Shown here piece after piece: positions 47,050 to 56,019 of a DNA stretch of 64,000 nt; position 1 is the first letter of the stretch; every line of letters starts with the position of its first letter. The position numbers and the translations under genes are program-made. The notes beneath the pieces were generated by a model, which was not told the DNA's origin, searched no databases, and saw nothing but the letters and a program-made list of their open reading frames with translations. Origin of the DNA: Arcticibacter sp041902385 (lineage in GTDB: Bacteria; Bacteroidota; Bacteroidia; Sphingobacteriales; Sphingobacteriaceae); assembly GCF_041902385.1 (NCBI RefSeq), contig NZ_CP169244.1, forward strand, positions 2,604,001 through 2,668,000, written 5' to 3'.

Positions 47050-47098
47050 TTTTCCACAAATAAATAGTTTTCCACAATCTTAACAATTGTGGAAAACT
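47050..47098. promoter_or_regulatory. three DnaA-box-like sites forming a 13-bp palindrome between ftsA and ftsZ
   Basis: TTTTCCACA occurs at 47050-47058 and 47068-47076, and its complement at 47088-47096; each fits the DnaA box TTWTNCACA. The last two are the core of a perfect 13-bp inverted repeat (47066-47078 and 47086-47098, seven-base loop). No T-run follows, so it does not look like an intrinsic terminator. DnaA control of ftsZ is an inference from the sites. Confidence 0.55.
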
Positions 47099-47176
47099 AA
47101 TGTGCAAAAAGAGTTAATATTACAACAGGTAAACAGGTATCATAACTTCAAATCTACTTGATTGATTAATAACGAT

Positions 47177-48808
47177 ATGCAGTTTGAAATGTTAAAAGAG
47201 AAATCATCAATTATTAAAGTAATTGGTGTTGGTGGCGGCGGAGGTAATGCCGTAAATCACATGTACAGGCAGGGAATTACAGGTGTTGACTTCATCATTT
47301 GTAATACAGACGCCCAGGCATTGGAGTTGAGTCCTATTCCGAATAAGGTTCAGCTGGGGGCTAGTCTCACCGAGGGGATGGGTGCCGGGTCGATGCCTGA
47401 AGTGGGAAAGAATTCTGCTATCGAAAATATAGAAGACATCAAAAGGATGCTGGGCAGTACGACCAAGATGCTATTCATAACTGCAGGAATGGGTGGTGGT
47501 ACCGGAACTGGCGCGAGTCCTATTATAGCAAAGGCAGCAAAGGAGCTTGATATTTTAACGGTTGGTATCGTTACTACTCCATTTTCTTTTGAGGGGAAGA
47601 GGAGAAAGATGCAGGCGGAAGAAGGATTAGAGGAGTTAAAGAAGTATGTAGATTCTTATCTGGTTATTTCAAATGACCGGCTGAGGGAGATATTCGGTAA
47701 CCTGACCTTAAGTGCCGCTTTCGCACAGGCTGATGATATCCTGACAACTGCTGCTAAAGGGATCGCTGAAATCATCACGATACCTGGTTATATCAACGTA
47801 GATTTTAAGGATGTGCGCACCGTAATGAACAATAGCGGCGTGGCTATCATGGGAAGCTACTCTGCCGAAGGTGAAAGCCGTGCTCTGCGTGCGGTGGAAG
47901 GCGCGCTCGCCTCTCCATTGCTGAAGGATAATGAGATTGAAGGTGCAAGGTATATCTTACTTAATATCAGCTCCGGTTCTAAGGAAGTGTCGATGGATGA
48001 AGTGAGCATCATCACGGACTATATTCAGGAAGAGGCAGGACTGGCGGCCGACTTAATCTGGGGTAACTGCGTAGACGAGTCACTCGGTGATAAGCTTTCG
48101 GTAACCATTATCGCTACCGGCTTCCAGACTAAGGAAGAGCGGGATATTGAGAAGAGCAATCAGAGAAAGGTGTCAATCCTGACCCCGGAAGATGCTCCAA
48201 TGGTAAGACCGGTTAATGCTTTTATTGAAGCACAGGCAGAGCCTGAAGCTCAGGAAGAAGAGGAGAAAGAGTCGCCAAAGTTCTCGGCTCAGGTGCAGGC
48301 TGATCTGTTCGGAGGCCTCTTCGGTAAAAGAGCTGAAGAGAAGAAATCCGTTGAACCAAAGGTAATCAGACATACCTTACAGGAAGAAGAGCCGGCCCGT
48401 CCTGAGCCAACTTTTGAATTTGACCTTAAAATCACTGAGTCTGAATTTCAATTTAATGAGCCTGCCGCTCCGATGCATATCCCTGCAGAGCCTGAGGCTC
48501 CTGCAGAACAGCCAGCAGAGCCGGTTGCATATAATCCGGATGCAAATAAGACCGATGAGTCGATCGAAGAGCAGCTGCGTAAATCGAGAGAACGCATCTT
48601 GCGGCTGAAAGACTTAAGTATGAAGCTTCGCACAGTCAATGGTCTTCAGGAACTCGAAAATGAGCCTGCGTACAAGAGAAAGCAAATGGCGCTTCAGCAA
48701 GTTCCTCACTCTTCTGAATCTCAGATATCAAGGTTCACCTTGTCAAACGAAGAGGGAATGACAGAGATAAGGCCTAATAATTCTTTTTTACATGATAATG
48801 TAGATTAA
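47177..48808 (+). CDS. ftsZ: tubulin-like cell division GTPase FtsZ
   Basis: This 543-residue protein polymerises into the division ring. GTP-binding motif MGGGTGTGASPI, the N-terminal VIGVGGGGGNAVNHM and the synergy loop (LTLSAAFAQADDILTTAAKGIAE) are intact. ATG 47177 (MQFEMLKEKS) is the family start; a TTG at 47162 would add five residues. The globular part ends near 320 and is followed by a long acidic, Pro- and Glu-rich linker (about 340-460), typical of Bacteroidota. A terminator follows. Confidence 0.97.
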   Translation: MQFEMLKEKSSIIKVIGVGGGGGNAVNHMYRQGITGVDFIICNTDAQALELSPIPNKVQLGASLTEGMGAGSMPEVGKNSAIENIEDIKRMLGSTTKMLFITAGMGGGTGTGASPIIAKAAKELDILTVGIVTTPFSFEGKRRKMQAEEGLEELKKYVDSYLVISNDRLREIFGNLTLSAAFAQADDILTTAAKGIAEIITIPGYINVDFKDVRTVMNNSGVAIMGSYSAEGESRALRAVEGALASPLLKDNEIEGARYILLNISSGSKEVSMDEVSIITDYIQEEAGLAADLIWGNCVDESLGDKLSVTIIATGFQTKEERDIEKSNQRKVSILTPEDAPMVRPVNAFIEAQAEPEAQEEEEKESPKFSAQVQADLFGGLFGKRAEEKKSVEPKVIRHTLQEEEPARPEPTFEFDLKITESEFQFNEPAAPMHIPAEPEAPAEQPAEPVAYNPDANKTDESIEEQLRKSRERILRLKDLSMKLRTVNGLQELENEPAYKRKQMALQQVPHSSESQISRFTLSNEEGMTEIRPNNSFLHDNVD

Positions 48809-48827
48809 GATGGTCGAAACAAAAAAA

Positions 48828-48857
48828 GCCTTTACGCATTCCGTAAGGGCTTTTTTT
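48828..48857. terminator. intrinsic terminator of the dcw cluster
   Basis: GCCTTTACG at 48828-48836 pairs with CGTAAGGGC at 48842-48850 (one wobble) and is flanked by seven As and seven Ts, so it could work in both directions. It ends the cluster after ftsZ. Confidence 0.85.
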
Positions 48858-48956
48858 GTTTCCAGGCCGCGCTGCTTCATTACTTTTTCTTAGCGGGGCC
48901 ATAATGTGTTTTAAACACTAAGCTGTATATTAATTAGATACACGCTATAAAATTGT

Positions 48957-48964
48957 TAAATTTG
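48957..48964 (+). promoter_or_regulatory. predicted -7 element of spt
   Basis: TAAATTTG is an exact TAnnTTTG match, 38 bases before the TTG start. Confidence 0.5.
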
Positions 48965-49001
48965 CACTTTTATCCGAGTAATAACTTAAATACTATACAA
49001 A

Positions 49002-50243
49002 TTGGATTTATTTGATAAGATCTCAAAGAATATGGGGCCGATAGGCCAGCACCAGAAGATGGCGCATGGTTACTTCGCTTTCCCAAAGCTGGAGGGAGAG
49101 ATAGCTCCACATATGAAATTTCGTGGTAAGGACCATCTGGTATGGAGCCTGAACAACTACCTGGGCCTTGCTAATCATCCGGAAGTTCGCGAAGCCGATG
49201 CAAAAGCGGCTGCAGAATATGGCCTTGCTTATCCGATGGGTGCCAGAATGATGTCAGGCAATTCCAACCATCATGAGGCGCTTGAGAAAGACCTGGCTGA
49301 GTTTGTTGGCAAGCAGGATGCCTTTCTTTTGAACTATGGATACCAGGGGATGGTTTCGATCATCGATACTCTGGTTGATCGTAACGACGTTATCGTTTAT
49401 GATGCCGAGTCGCACGCCTGTATCATAGACGGTGTACGCTTGCACATGGGTAAGCGTTTTGTGTATCAGCATAATGATATAGAGAGCTGCAGGAAGCAAT
49501 TAGAACGTGCTACGAGGTTAACTGAGCAGACTGGCGGTGGTATTCTGGTGATCACAGAGGGCGTGTTTGGCATGTCGGGCGCGCAGGGTAAGCTGAAAGA
49601 AATAGTAGCGTTAAAGCAGGAGTTTAAGTTTCGTTTGCTTATTGATGATGCGCACGGTTTCGGAACGATGGGAAAGACCGGCGCCGGTACACATGAAGCG
49701 CAGGACTGCATTGACGGCATAGATGTTTACTTCGGGACCTTCGCCAAGTCAATGGCCGGTATAGGTGCGTTTGTTGCCTCCAGCGAGGAAATTGTGAACT
49801 ATCTTCGTTACAATATGCGCTCTCAGACATTTGCTAAATCACTGCCCATGCCAATGGTAGTAGGTTTAAGGAAGCGTCTGGAGCTATTAAAGAACTGCCC
49901 CGAGCTAAGGGAAAAGCTTTGGACGATAGCCATGGCGCTCCAGAACGGGCTTCGTGAAAGAGGATTTAATCTCGGTGTAACGAATACCATGGTGACCCCG
50001 GTATTCCTTCAGGGCGAGTTGAATGAAGCTACTGCTGTGACAATGGATCTTCGCGAAAATTACGGGATCTTCTGTTCAATTGTCGTCTATCCGGTAATTC
50101 CCAAGGGCTTAATGGAGCTTCGTATCATCCCTACCGCTGCTCATACGCTGGGAGATGTTCAGACGACGCTCGATGCCTTCTCTGAAGTCTCCGAGAAGCT
50201 GAAAAGCGGATACTATAAAGAACAAAACGTAGTAGTAGCCTGA
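49002..50243 (+). CDS. spt: serine palmitoyltransferase-type alpha-oxoamine synthase
   Basis: This 413-residue PLP enzyme of the class II aminotransferase fold would condense serine with a fatty acyl-CoA, the first step of sphingolipid synthesis. PLP-binding features are LLIDDAHGFG (Asp 215-216) and Lys 249 in GTFAKSMAG. The start is a TTG codon giving MDLFDKI, the usual start of the Sphingobacteriaceae enzyme; the first ATG is ten codons in and would lose conserved residues. The family is close to 2-amino-3-ketobutyrate CoA ligase, so substrate is inferred from close fit to the Bacteroidota Spt branch. Confidence 0.85.
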   Translation: MDLFDKISKNMGPIGQHQKMAHGYFAFPKLEGEIAPHMKFRGKDHLVWSLNNYLGLANHPEVREADAKAAAEYGLAYPMGARMMSGNSNHHEALEKDLAEFVGKQDAFLLNYGYQGMVSIIDTLVDRNDVIVYDAESHACIIDGVRLHMGKRFVYQHNDIESCRKQLERATRLTEQTGGGILVITEGVFGMSGAQGKLKEIVALKQEFKFRLLIDDAHGFGTMGKTGAGTHEAQDCIDGIDVYFGTFAKSMAGIGAFVASSEEIVNYLRYNMRSQTFAKSLPMPMVVGLRKRLELLKNCPELREKLWTIAMALQNGLRERGFNLGVTNTMVTPVFLQGELNEATAVTMDLRENYGIFCSIVVYPVIPKGLMELRIIPTAAHTLGDVQTTLDAFSEVSEKLKSGYYKEQNVVVA

Positions 50244-50261
50244 TACTAATACTTAATAACG

Positions 50262-50321
50262 AAGCTATGTTTGATGAGAGAAAGTGCCGGTGGCGTTTCT
50301 TGCATCAAACATAGCTTTTTT
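50262..50321 (+). terminator. intrinsic terminator of spt
   Basis: AAGCTATGTTTGATG at 50262-50276 is exactly complementary to 50303-50317, a 15-bp stem with a partly paired loop, running into TTTTTT. Confidence 0.85.
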
Positions 50322-50526
50322 GCTTTTCGCGACTTCTATGCTCGCTTCAGCGCTTCTAAGGGTAACAAACGACCTTCAATCTGCTTGTACCCTCCCGTTT
50401 GGGCTTCCAGTTCATGATCTTTTTTGTTAAATAAATTTTTTTTATCTAAAAAGGGTTTACATTAGCTTAAAGCTTCTCCAATGAGCTAAAAACTAACATT
50501 AGAAAGGAAAACTAAACTAAATTGCA

Positions 50527-50724
50527 ATGGCAAACATCGAGAGATTTAATGAGCTTAAAAGTCTGATTGCAGGCATTGAAGGCGACGCAGAAAAGTTCTA
50601 TAACAAGGGGAACAGCGCTGCAGGAACACGTGTAAGAAAGGGCTTACAGGATGTGAAGAATCTGGCGCAGGCAATCCGTCTGGAAATTCAGGAAGCCAAG
50701 AATGGCGTAGCTGAAAAGAAATAG
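50527..50724 (+). CDS. small histone H1-like DNA-binding protein
   Basis: This 65-residue basic protein (many Lys and Arg) matches the Bacteroidota histone H1-like (Hc1-type) family: FNELKSLIAGIEGDAEKFY then GTRVRKGLQDVKNLAQAIR. It probably binds DNA non-specifically. It is far shorter than chlamydial Hc1. It is a single gene with an AAAGGA ribosome site and its own terminator on each side. Confidence 0.85.
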   Translation: MANIERFNELKSLIAGIEGDAEKFYNKGNSAAGTRVRKGLQDVKNLAQAIRLEIQEAKNGVAEKK

Positions 50725-50747
50725 AAACCTGCCTTAAAAAGAAATTT

Positions 50748-50780
50748 CCCCCGATACTGCCAATACCGGGGGCTTTTTTT
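50748..50780 (+). terminator. intrinsic terminator of the histone H1-like gene
   Basis: CCCCCG at 50748-50753 pairs with CGGGGG at 50767-50772, followed by a C and seven Ts. It abuts the stop of convergent dapA. Confidence 0.8.
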
Positions 50781-51657
50781 ATCTTAATTTGTCGATCTCC
50801 TGTTCAATCTGGTGCCTTACATCTGCTGAAACACCTGCCAGAGGAAGACGAACCGTGTCGGAGCAAACTCCGAGGTGACTTAATGCCGCTTTTATTCCTC
50901 CCGGGCTTCCGTCTGCAAAAAGAAGACGGATGAGCCTCACAAGGGCGAAGTGGTCGGGAAGCGCTTCTTTGAACCTTCCTTCAAGGCAAAGTCTGACCAT
51001 GTTCGCAAGCCGGGCAGGCAAAGCGTTGCCGACTACTGAAATTACTCCTGCTGCGCCCATAGAGATCAAAGGCAGGGTGAGAGGATCATCTCCTGAAATA
51101 AATAGAAAGGACTCCGGCTTGTCTCTGAGAACAGTGTTGAACTGGTCAAAATTAGCGGAGGCTTCTTTGATTGCAATGATGTTTGCAAAGTCGTGCGCCA
51201 GGCGGAGAGTGGTGTCGGCCGATAAATTGCTTCCGGTGCGTCCAGGGACGTTATATAGCATCACCGGAAGTGGAGATGCCTCTGCAATTGCTTTATAGTG
51301 CTGGTATATGCCCTGTTGATTGGGCTTGTTGTAGTAGGGGCAAACAGAGAGGATTGCATCGTACCCGCTGATGCCGAAGTTCCTGATGCTGTCTACTACT
51401 TCGTGAGTGGAGTTACCGCCGATGCCTGCTACCAGCGGCACCCGTTTGGCCACAGCTTCTGCAGTAAACTCCCAAACTGCCTTTTTCTCATCTTTAGTTA
51501 GTGTGGCCGATTCCCCGGTTGTACCCAGGGATACGAGATATTCAACGCCTTCTTCAATCTGAAAATTTATTAGTTTTTTTAATCCCTGAAAATCAATGGA
51601 ACCATCTGCATAAAAAGGGGTCACCAATGCTACCCCGGTTCCGTAAAATCTGTCCAT
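50779..51657 (-). CDS. dapA: 4-hydroxy-tetrahydrodipicolinate synthase
   Basis: This 292-residue class I aldolase condenses pyruvate with aspartate semialdehyde, the first step of lysine and diaminopimelate synthesis. Schiff-base Lys 164 (IIAIKEAS) and catalytic Tyr 135 (VMLYNVPGR) are in place, with the GTTGES loop at 45-50. Length is normal. It supplies the diaminopimelate used by MurE in the dcw cluster. GGAGG lies 4 bases before the ATG. Confidence 0.97.
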   Translation of the reverse strand: MDRFYGTGVALVTPFYADGSIDFQGLKKLINFQIEEGVEYLVSLGTTGESATLTKDEKKAVWEFTAEAVAKRVPLVAGIGGNSTHEVVDSIRNFGISGYDAILSVCPYYNKPNQQGIYQHYKAIAEASPLPVMLYNVPGRTGSNLSADTTLRLAHDFANIIAIKEASANFDQFNTVLRDKPESFLFISGDDPLTLPLISMGAAGVISVVGNALPARLANMVRLCLEGRFKEALPDHFALVRLIRLLFADGSPGGIKAALSHLGVCSDTVRLPLAGVSADVRHQIEQEIDKLR

Positions 51658-51857
51658 TTTCCTCCGTTACTTTTAGCTTGATATGCTCCCAAAGAAGCGC
51701 GCTAAGTTAATTCTATTTCCTTACTTTTTGCTCGAAAGCCTGTCGCTTTTCTAATCACCCTTCATTTCCTGAAAGTCTGTGTGTGTTTGCGCAGCCAGGA
51801 ACAACAGGGGCTCGTTTCCTCCCACTCCCAAAGAGTCCAATGGGTAGTTCCTTTTGT

Positions 51858-53872
51858 CTACGCTTTGATCATTTCCAGTAGCTCGTCGTCAGAAATGATA
51901 GGGATATTCAGCTTTTTAGCCTTCTCCAGCTTGGAGAGGCCCATGTTTTCGCCCGCCACGAGGTAATTAAGCTTGCCGGAAATACTGCTGAGGATCTTAC
52001 CACCGTTTGATTCGATCAATGAAGCTAGTTCGTCGCGGCTGAAATTGGCGAACACGCCCGATATGATGAACGTCTTCCCCTCCAGAGCAGAGCCGGCACG
52101 TACTACCTCTTTCTCCTCTGCAACAAACTGCAGTCCGGCTTCCCGCAGCCGTTCAATCTGTTCGATGTGCCGCTGATCCTGGAAATACGAGATAAGGCTT
52201 TCAGCAATGCGTCCGCCAATCTCATCAACCGCCGTAAGTTCGTCATAGCTTGCACTCATCAGACTGTCAATATTCTTAAAATAAGCTGCGATTTTACGGG
52301 CGACGGTTTCGCCTACATAGCGAATACCCAGACCGAACAATACCTTCTCAAAAGGCATCTGCTTGGACCGTTCGATTCCGTCGAGCATGTTGGCTATGGA
52401 TTTTTCGCCAAACCGCTCCATTTGTCTCAGCTGGTCGACTTTGTCGTACAGGACATACAGGTCGCTGATGTGCTCAATCAGCCCCCTTTTGTATAAGGCT
52501 TCAACCGTCTCATCTCCAAGGCCCTCGATGTTCATGGCTTTCCTGCTGATAAAGTGCTGGATCTTTCCGGTGATCTGCGGAGGGCAGCCCTCATCGTTGG
52601 GACAATAATGAACCGCTTCCCCATCTTTCCTCACGAGGTCACTGCCACATTCAGGACAGTTAGCGGGATATATAATTTTCCTGTTTTCGGGTTTCCTTTT
52701 CAGCATGTTGACGGAAGTGATCTTCGGTATGATCTCTCCGCCTTTTTCAACAAACACGGTGTCGCCCTCGTGAAGGTCGAGCCTGGCAATTTCGTTGGCG
52801 TTATGCAGGGTTGCCCTTTTTACTGTAGTTCCTGCCAGCAACACAGGTTTAAGGTTAGCCACCGGTGTAACAGCACCCGTTCTGCCCACCTGGTAGCTGA
52901 CGCTCTCAAGTATTGTCTCTGCTTCTTCGGCCTTGTATTTATAGGCGATTGCCCAGCGGGGGACTTGGCCGTAAAGCCAAGCTCCTCCTGCTGGGCATAG
53001 TTATTAACCTTCAGAACTATTCCGTCTATGTCGTAGCTGAGGTTGAAGCGGTTCTCTCCCCAATAATGGATGAAGTCAAGGACCTCTTCGATGGATTTGC
53101 ATAGCCGGTTATGCTCGCAGACATGGAATCCCCAATCCCTGACCGCCTCAAGGCTCTCCCAGTGAGTTTTGAATAAGCGCTTTTCAGTATAGAGGAAATA
53201 GAGGAAACAGTCAAGAGGGCGCCGGGCCACCTCCGAGGAGTCCTGCAGTTTCACCGTTCCGGCAGCGAAGTTACGCGGGTTGGCATAAGGAACTTCGTTA
53301 TTCCTGATCCGTTCCGCATTGAGCCGTTCAAATGCCGCTCTATGCATGAACACTTCGCCTCTTATTTCGAAATTATCGGGGTAGCCTGTCCCTTTTACCG
53401 TAGAAGGGATTCTTTTGATCGTTTTAATATTCGATGTTACATCATCACCCTGGGTGCCGTCGCCGCGTGTTACTGCTCTTGAAAGCTTTCCTTTCTCATA
53501 CGTCAGGCTCATGGACAGCCCGTCAAACTTCAGCTCGCAAACATACTCAAAGTTGTCGCCAATAGCCTTGCGTATGCGTTCGTCAAACTCGCGCAGCTCC
53601 TGTTCGCTATATGTGTTGCCCAGTGAGAGCATGGGCCACCTGTGTCGCACCGTTTTGAATTCTTTGGTGATCTCTCCACCCACTTTCTGTGTAGGCGACT
53701 CCGGATCCTGAAGGTCAGGATGCTGTTTCTCCAGCTCTGCAAGTTCTTCCAGTTTCTTATCAAATTCATAGTCAGATACAGAGGGCTGAGCGAGTACGTA
53801 ATAGTTGTAGTTATGCTGGTTCAGTTCTTTTACCAGCGCGTCCATCCGTTCTTTAATATCATCTAGCGACAT
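51858..53872 (-). CDS. ligA: NAD-dependent DNA ligase LigA, interrupted by one frameshift
   Basis: This essential replication ligase reads from ATG 53872 through the Ia and adenylation domains (active-site Lys in CELKFDG) to about 52965, then breaks and resumes in a second frame through the OB fold, the four-Cys zinc finger (CPECG, CPNDEGC), helix-hairpin-helix region and C-terminal BRCT domain (GKTFIISGVF). The break is in the G-run 52958-52962: one more base gives FTAKSPRWAIAYKYK and a normal 671-residue protein. Because the gene is essential, a sequence error is most likely. Confidence 0.94.
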
Positions 53873-53959
53873 AGGAACGAAGATACGTTTTTAGGAAATT
53901 AAAGATGGGAGCAAGCCTTTATCAAAATTGTTAATATTGCCGCTTTCACAATTATAGAA

Positions 53960-54553
53960 ATGAAACGAAATAGTATAAGACAGGGCGTTCTGCTTTTGTC
54001 TTTATCCCTGGCACTTGGCGCATGCTCTTCCCAAAAGCAAACAGCAAAATGGTTCAAAAGCGGGACCTGGTACAATGGAATGAAGGCCGGACCGCATCAA
54101 ACGATCGACCGGAAGGAATTTGAGCGGCAGTATGCCATGAATAAGGCATGGTGGGATAAGGCTTTTGCCTTTCTCAAAAATACTAATCTTGATTCTATTG
54201 CCCCGGGTCGTTATCCGGTTGATGGCGACAACGTTTATGTGAATGTGACGGTGAGCCCGATGCGTGATTTTGATAAAACAAAATGGGAATCGCATAAAAA
54301 GCTGATAGACCTCCAGTATACGTACAAGGGAAAAGAAAAAATGGGCATTGTCCCGGTGTCAAAAGCGAAGGTGCTTGTTCCGTATAATCCTGCTAAAGAC
54401 GTAGCAAATTACGAGGCCGAAGGGAAGTACTATGTAGCAGGCCCGGGCACTTTTTATCTCTTTTTTCCGTCTGATGCCCACCGCCCCAATATCAAGATGG
54501 ACGACGATCCTGCGGTGAAAAAAATCGTAGTGAAAATCAGGTATACGGAGTAA
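53960..54553 (+). CDS. YhcH/YjgK/YiaL-family (DUF386) lipoprotein
   Basis: This 197-residue protein has a lipoprotein signal (lipobox LGAC, Cys 22), unusual because most of this family is cytoplasmic. The body matches DUF386: DGDNVYVNVT, ESHKKLIDLQYTYKG, PGTFYLFFPSDAHRPNI and KKIVVKIRY, with conserved His in DAHRPN. Relatives are linked to sugar catabolism, with no firmly proven reaction. Its last 17 bases overlap the end of the next, convergent gene. A near-consensus -7 (TAATATTG, 53932) lies upstream. Confidence 0.88.
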   Translation: MKRNSIRQGVLLLSLSLALGACSSQKQTAKWFKSGTWYNGMKAGPHQTIDRKEFERQYAMNKAWWDKAFAFLKNTNLDSIAPGRYPVDGDNVYVNVTVSPMRDFDKTKWESHKKLIDLQYTYKGKEKMGIVPVSKAKVLVPYNPAKDVANYEAEGKYYVAGPGTFYLFFPSDAHRPNIKMDDDPAVKKIVVKIRYTE

Positions 54554-55220
54554 GCCGCTTTTCGATTTCATCAAAGATCTGCATGAACTCCGTTGTCAAT
54601 TTTTCAAGGTAGGGCAGGAGTACCGCAGTGAGCTGCAGCTTTTGAGTTTCGGTAAAGGGATCGGGCCAGATCCGCATACAAATCCGGCCAACTGCATAGG
54701 TGATATGTCCTGGTTCGCTGTAGCTGTTGAGGTATTTTGAGCTGATGAACTCGTCGAGAAAACGAAAAAAGGGCTCGGTATCCGCAATCATATTGAGCTG
54801 CAGGAAGCGGTTGAGCGCCGGCCGGTCTGTCTCTGCAAGAAACTGGTAGAACCTGCTGGTGGTGATGATGTCCTCAGTTAGCAGGAGGCTGTCGAGCATC
54901 AGTTCCAGAGAGATATGCGCCACGAAGGAGGGGCGTACCTCTGATGTGACTAAAAAAGGGCTGATCTGAGCCCTTATATTCTGTGTGTGCCTGCAAAAGA
55001 AGTCAGACGAATGGAAGTGTTTATCAACTTCCAGATGGCGCTTCCAGCCAGCCAGCAAATGCTGCAATCTATAGTTGTCTTCAAATCGTTCCGGCGCTTT
55101 CTCCGGTCGCAAGCTCCATTCCTTCTTTGCATTTTTGACGAGATCAGGCAATACCATCCCCATAATCCGTTCTGGGTCGGATATGTGCCGGTCAAAGTAA
55201 TAATGCGATAGAAAGTTCAT
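54537..55220 (-). CDS. ACP phosphodiesterase (AcpH)-like protein
   Basis: This 227-residue protein starts MNFLSHYYFDRHI at ATG 55220; an upstream in-frame ATG at 55268 would add residues without homology. The N-terminal NFLSHYYF and MGMVLPDLV pattern and a central His-rich area resemble acyl-carrier-protein phosphodiesterase AcpH, which removes the phosphopantetheine arm. Overall conservation is modest, so a general metal-dependent phosphohydrolase is also possible. Confidence 0.65.
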   Translation of the reverse strand: MNFLSHYYFDRHISDPERIMGMVLPDLVKNAKKEWSLRPEKAPERFEDNYRLQHLLAGWKRHLEVDKHFHSSDFFCRHTQNIRAQISPFLVTSEVRPSFVAHISLELMLDSLLLTEDIITTSRFYQFLAETDRPALNRFLQLNMIADTEPFFRFLDEFISSKYLNSYSEPGHITYAVGRICMRIWPDPFTETQKLQLTAVLLPYLEKLTTEFMQIFDEIEKRLTPYT

Positions 55221-55322
55221 GGTTCCTCCAGCTCGTCGGTCCTCCTCTGCCAATATAGCGATATTCACCCACTTCGCACGGTGGAGATGCCTTTCGGGTG
55301 CATGGGGTGCAGACGCTTAGCG

Positions 55323-55897
55323 TTAAATGATGCCGGCAATTACAGCATGCTGAAGAAGTACGATTGTTTTAACATCGTGAATTTCACCGCGTTCAAGCAT
55401 GCGGCGCGCTTCAGCTGCCTGAACTTCCACCAGCTCTATATGTTCTCCTTCTTCTTTTTTCCGCCCCCCTCGTTCACTTTCAAATCCTGGGAATAGATCC
55501 CGGTGAAGAAGTAAACATATTCCATAAAGGACGCAGGAGAGCTGAAGCCTTCTGCGATTTGTCTGATTTCAGAGATCCTGTAGCCGGTCTCTTCTTCCAC
55601 TTCTCTTACAATAGCGTGCTCGGGAAGTTCTCCATCGTCAATCAGTCCCGCACACGCTTCTATAATGAGCTCCGGCCGCTTTCTGCTCAGATACACGGGC
55701 AGGCGGAACTGTCGCGTAAGTAAAACTGTCTTCCTTTCCGGGTCATGGAGAAGAATGGTAGTTGCAGCGGGCCGGAAATAAATTTCGCGCTTTTGAGTTT
55801 CAGTCTGGCCATTTTGGGTGGTCTCTATCTCAAATAATTCCAGTCTGTATTTGCTGTTTGAAAGTGTTTCCTGGTTTACAATCTTAACGTCTGCCAT
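55323..55897 (-). CDS. Nudix hydrolase, interrupted by one frameshift
   Basis: This nucleoside-diphosphate-sugar or ADP-ribose type pyrophosphatase has the Nudix box around residues 84-105 (GLIDDGELPEHAIVREVEEE), beginning at Gly 84, with Arg 98, Glu 99, Glu 102 and Glu 103. In the unbroken frame it ends early after GGGKKKKENI at 55436. One more base in the T-run 55455-55460 restores EEGEHIELVEVQAAEARRML, continuing to GIIxstop at 55323, a normal 191-residue protein. The unbroken frame is probably an artefact. Confidence 0.88.
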
Positions 55898-55987
55898 ATG
55901 TGCTTATAACAGCCAGAACACGCCCCGGTTTTAGGGAGTTTTTGAGTGCTCCACGCCGAATGTGCCCTCATATATTTAACAAGTTTC

Positions 55988-55995
55988 TATCTTTG
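55988..55995 (+). promoter_or_regulatory. predicted -7 element of tyrS
   Basis: TATCTTTG is an exact TAnnTTTG match, 25 bases before the tyrS ATG. Confidence 0.5.
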
Positions 55996-56019
55996 CAGAC
56001 CACAACACATTTTCAGACG

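Noticed and set aside
47066..47098. Palindrome after ftsA as an intrinsic terminator
   Set aside because: No T-run follows on either strand and ftsZ directly downstream needs read-through or a local promoter.
30703..50276. Shared GCTATGTTTGATG in the pgk promoter region and the spt terminator
   Set aside because: A 13-base match is common by chance and the two contexts differ.
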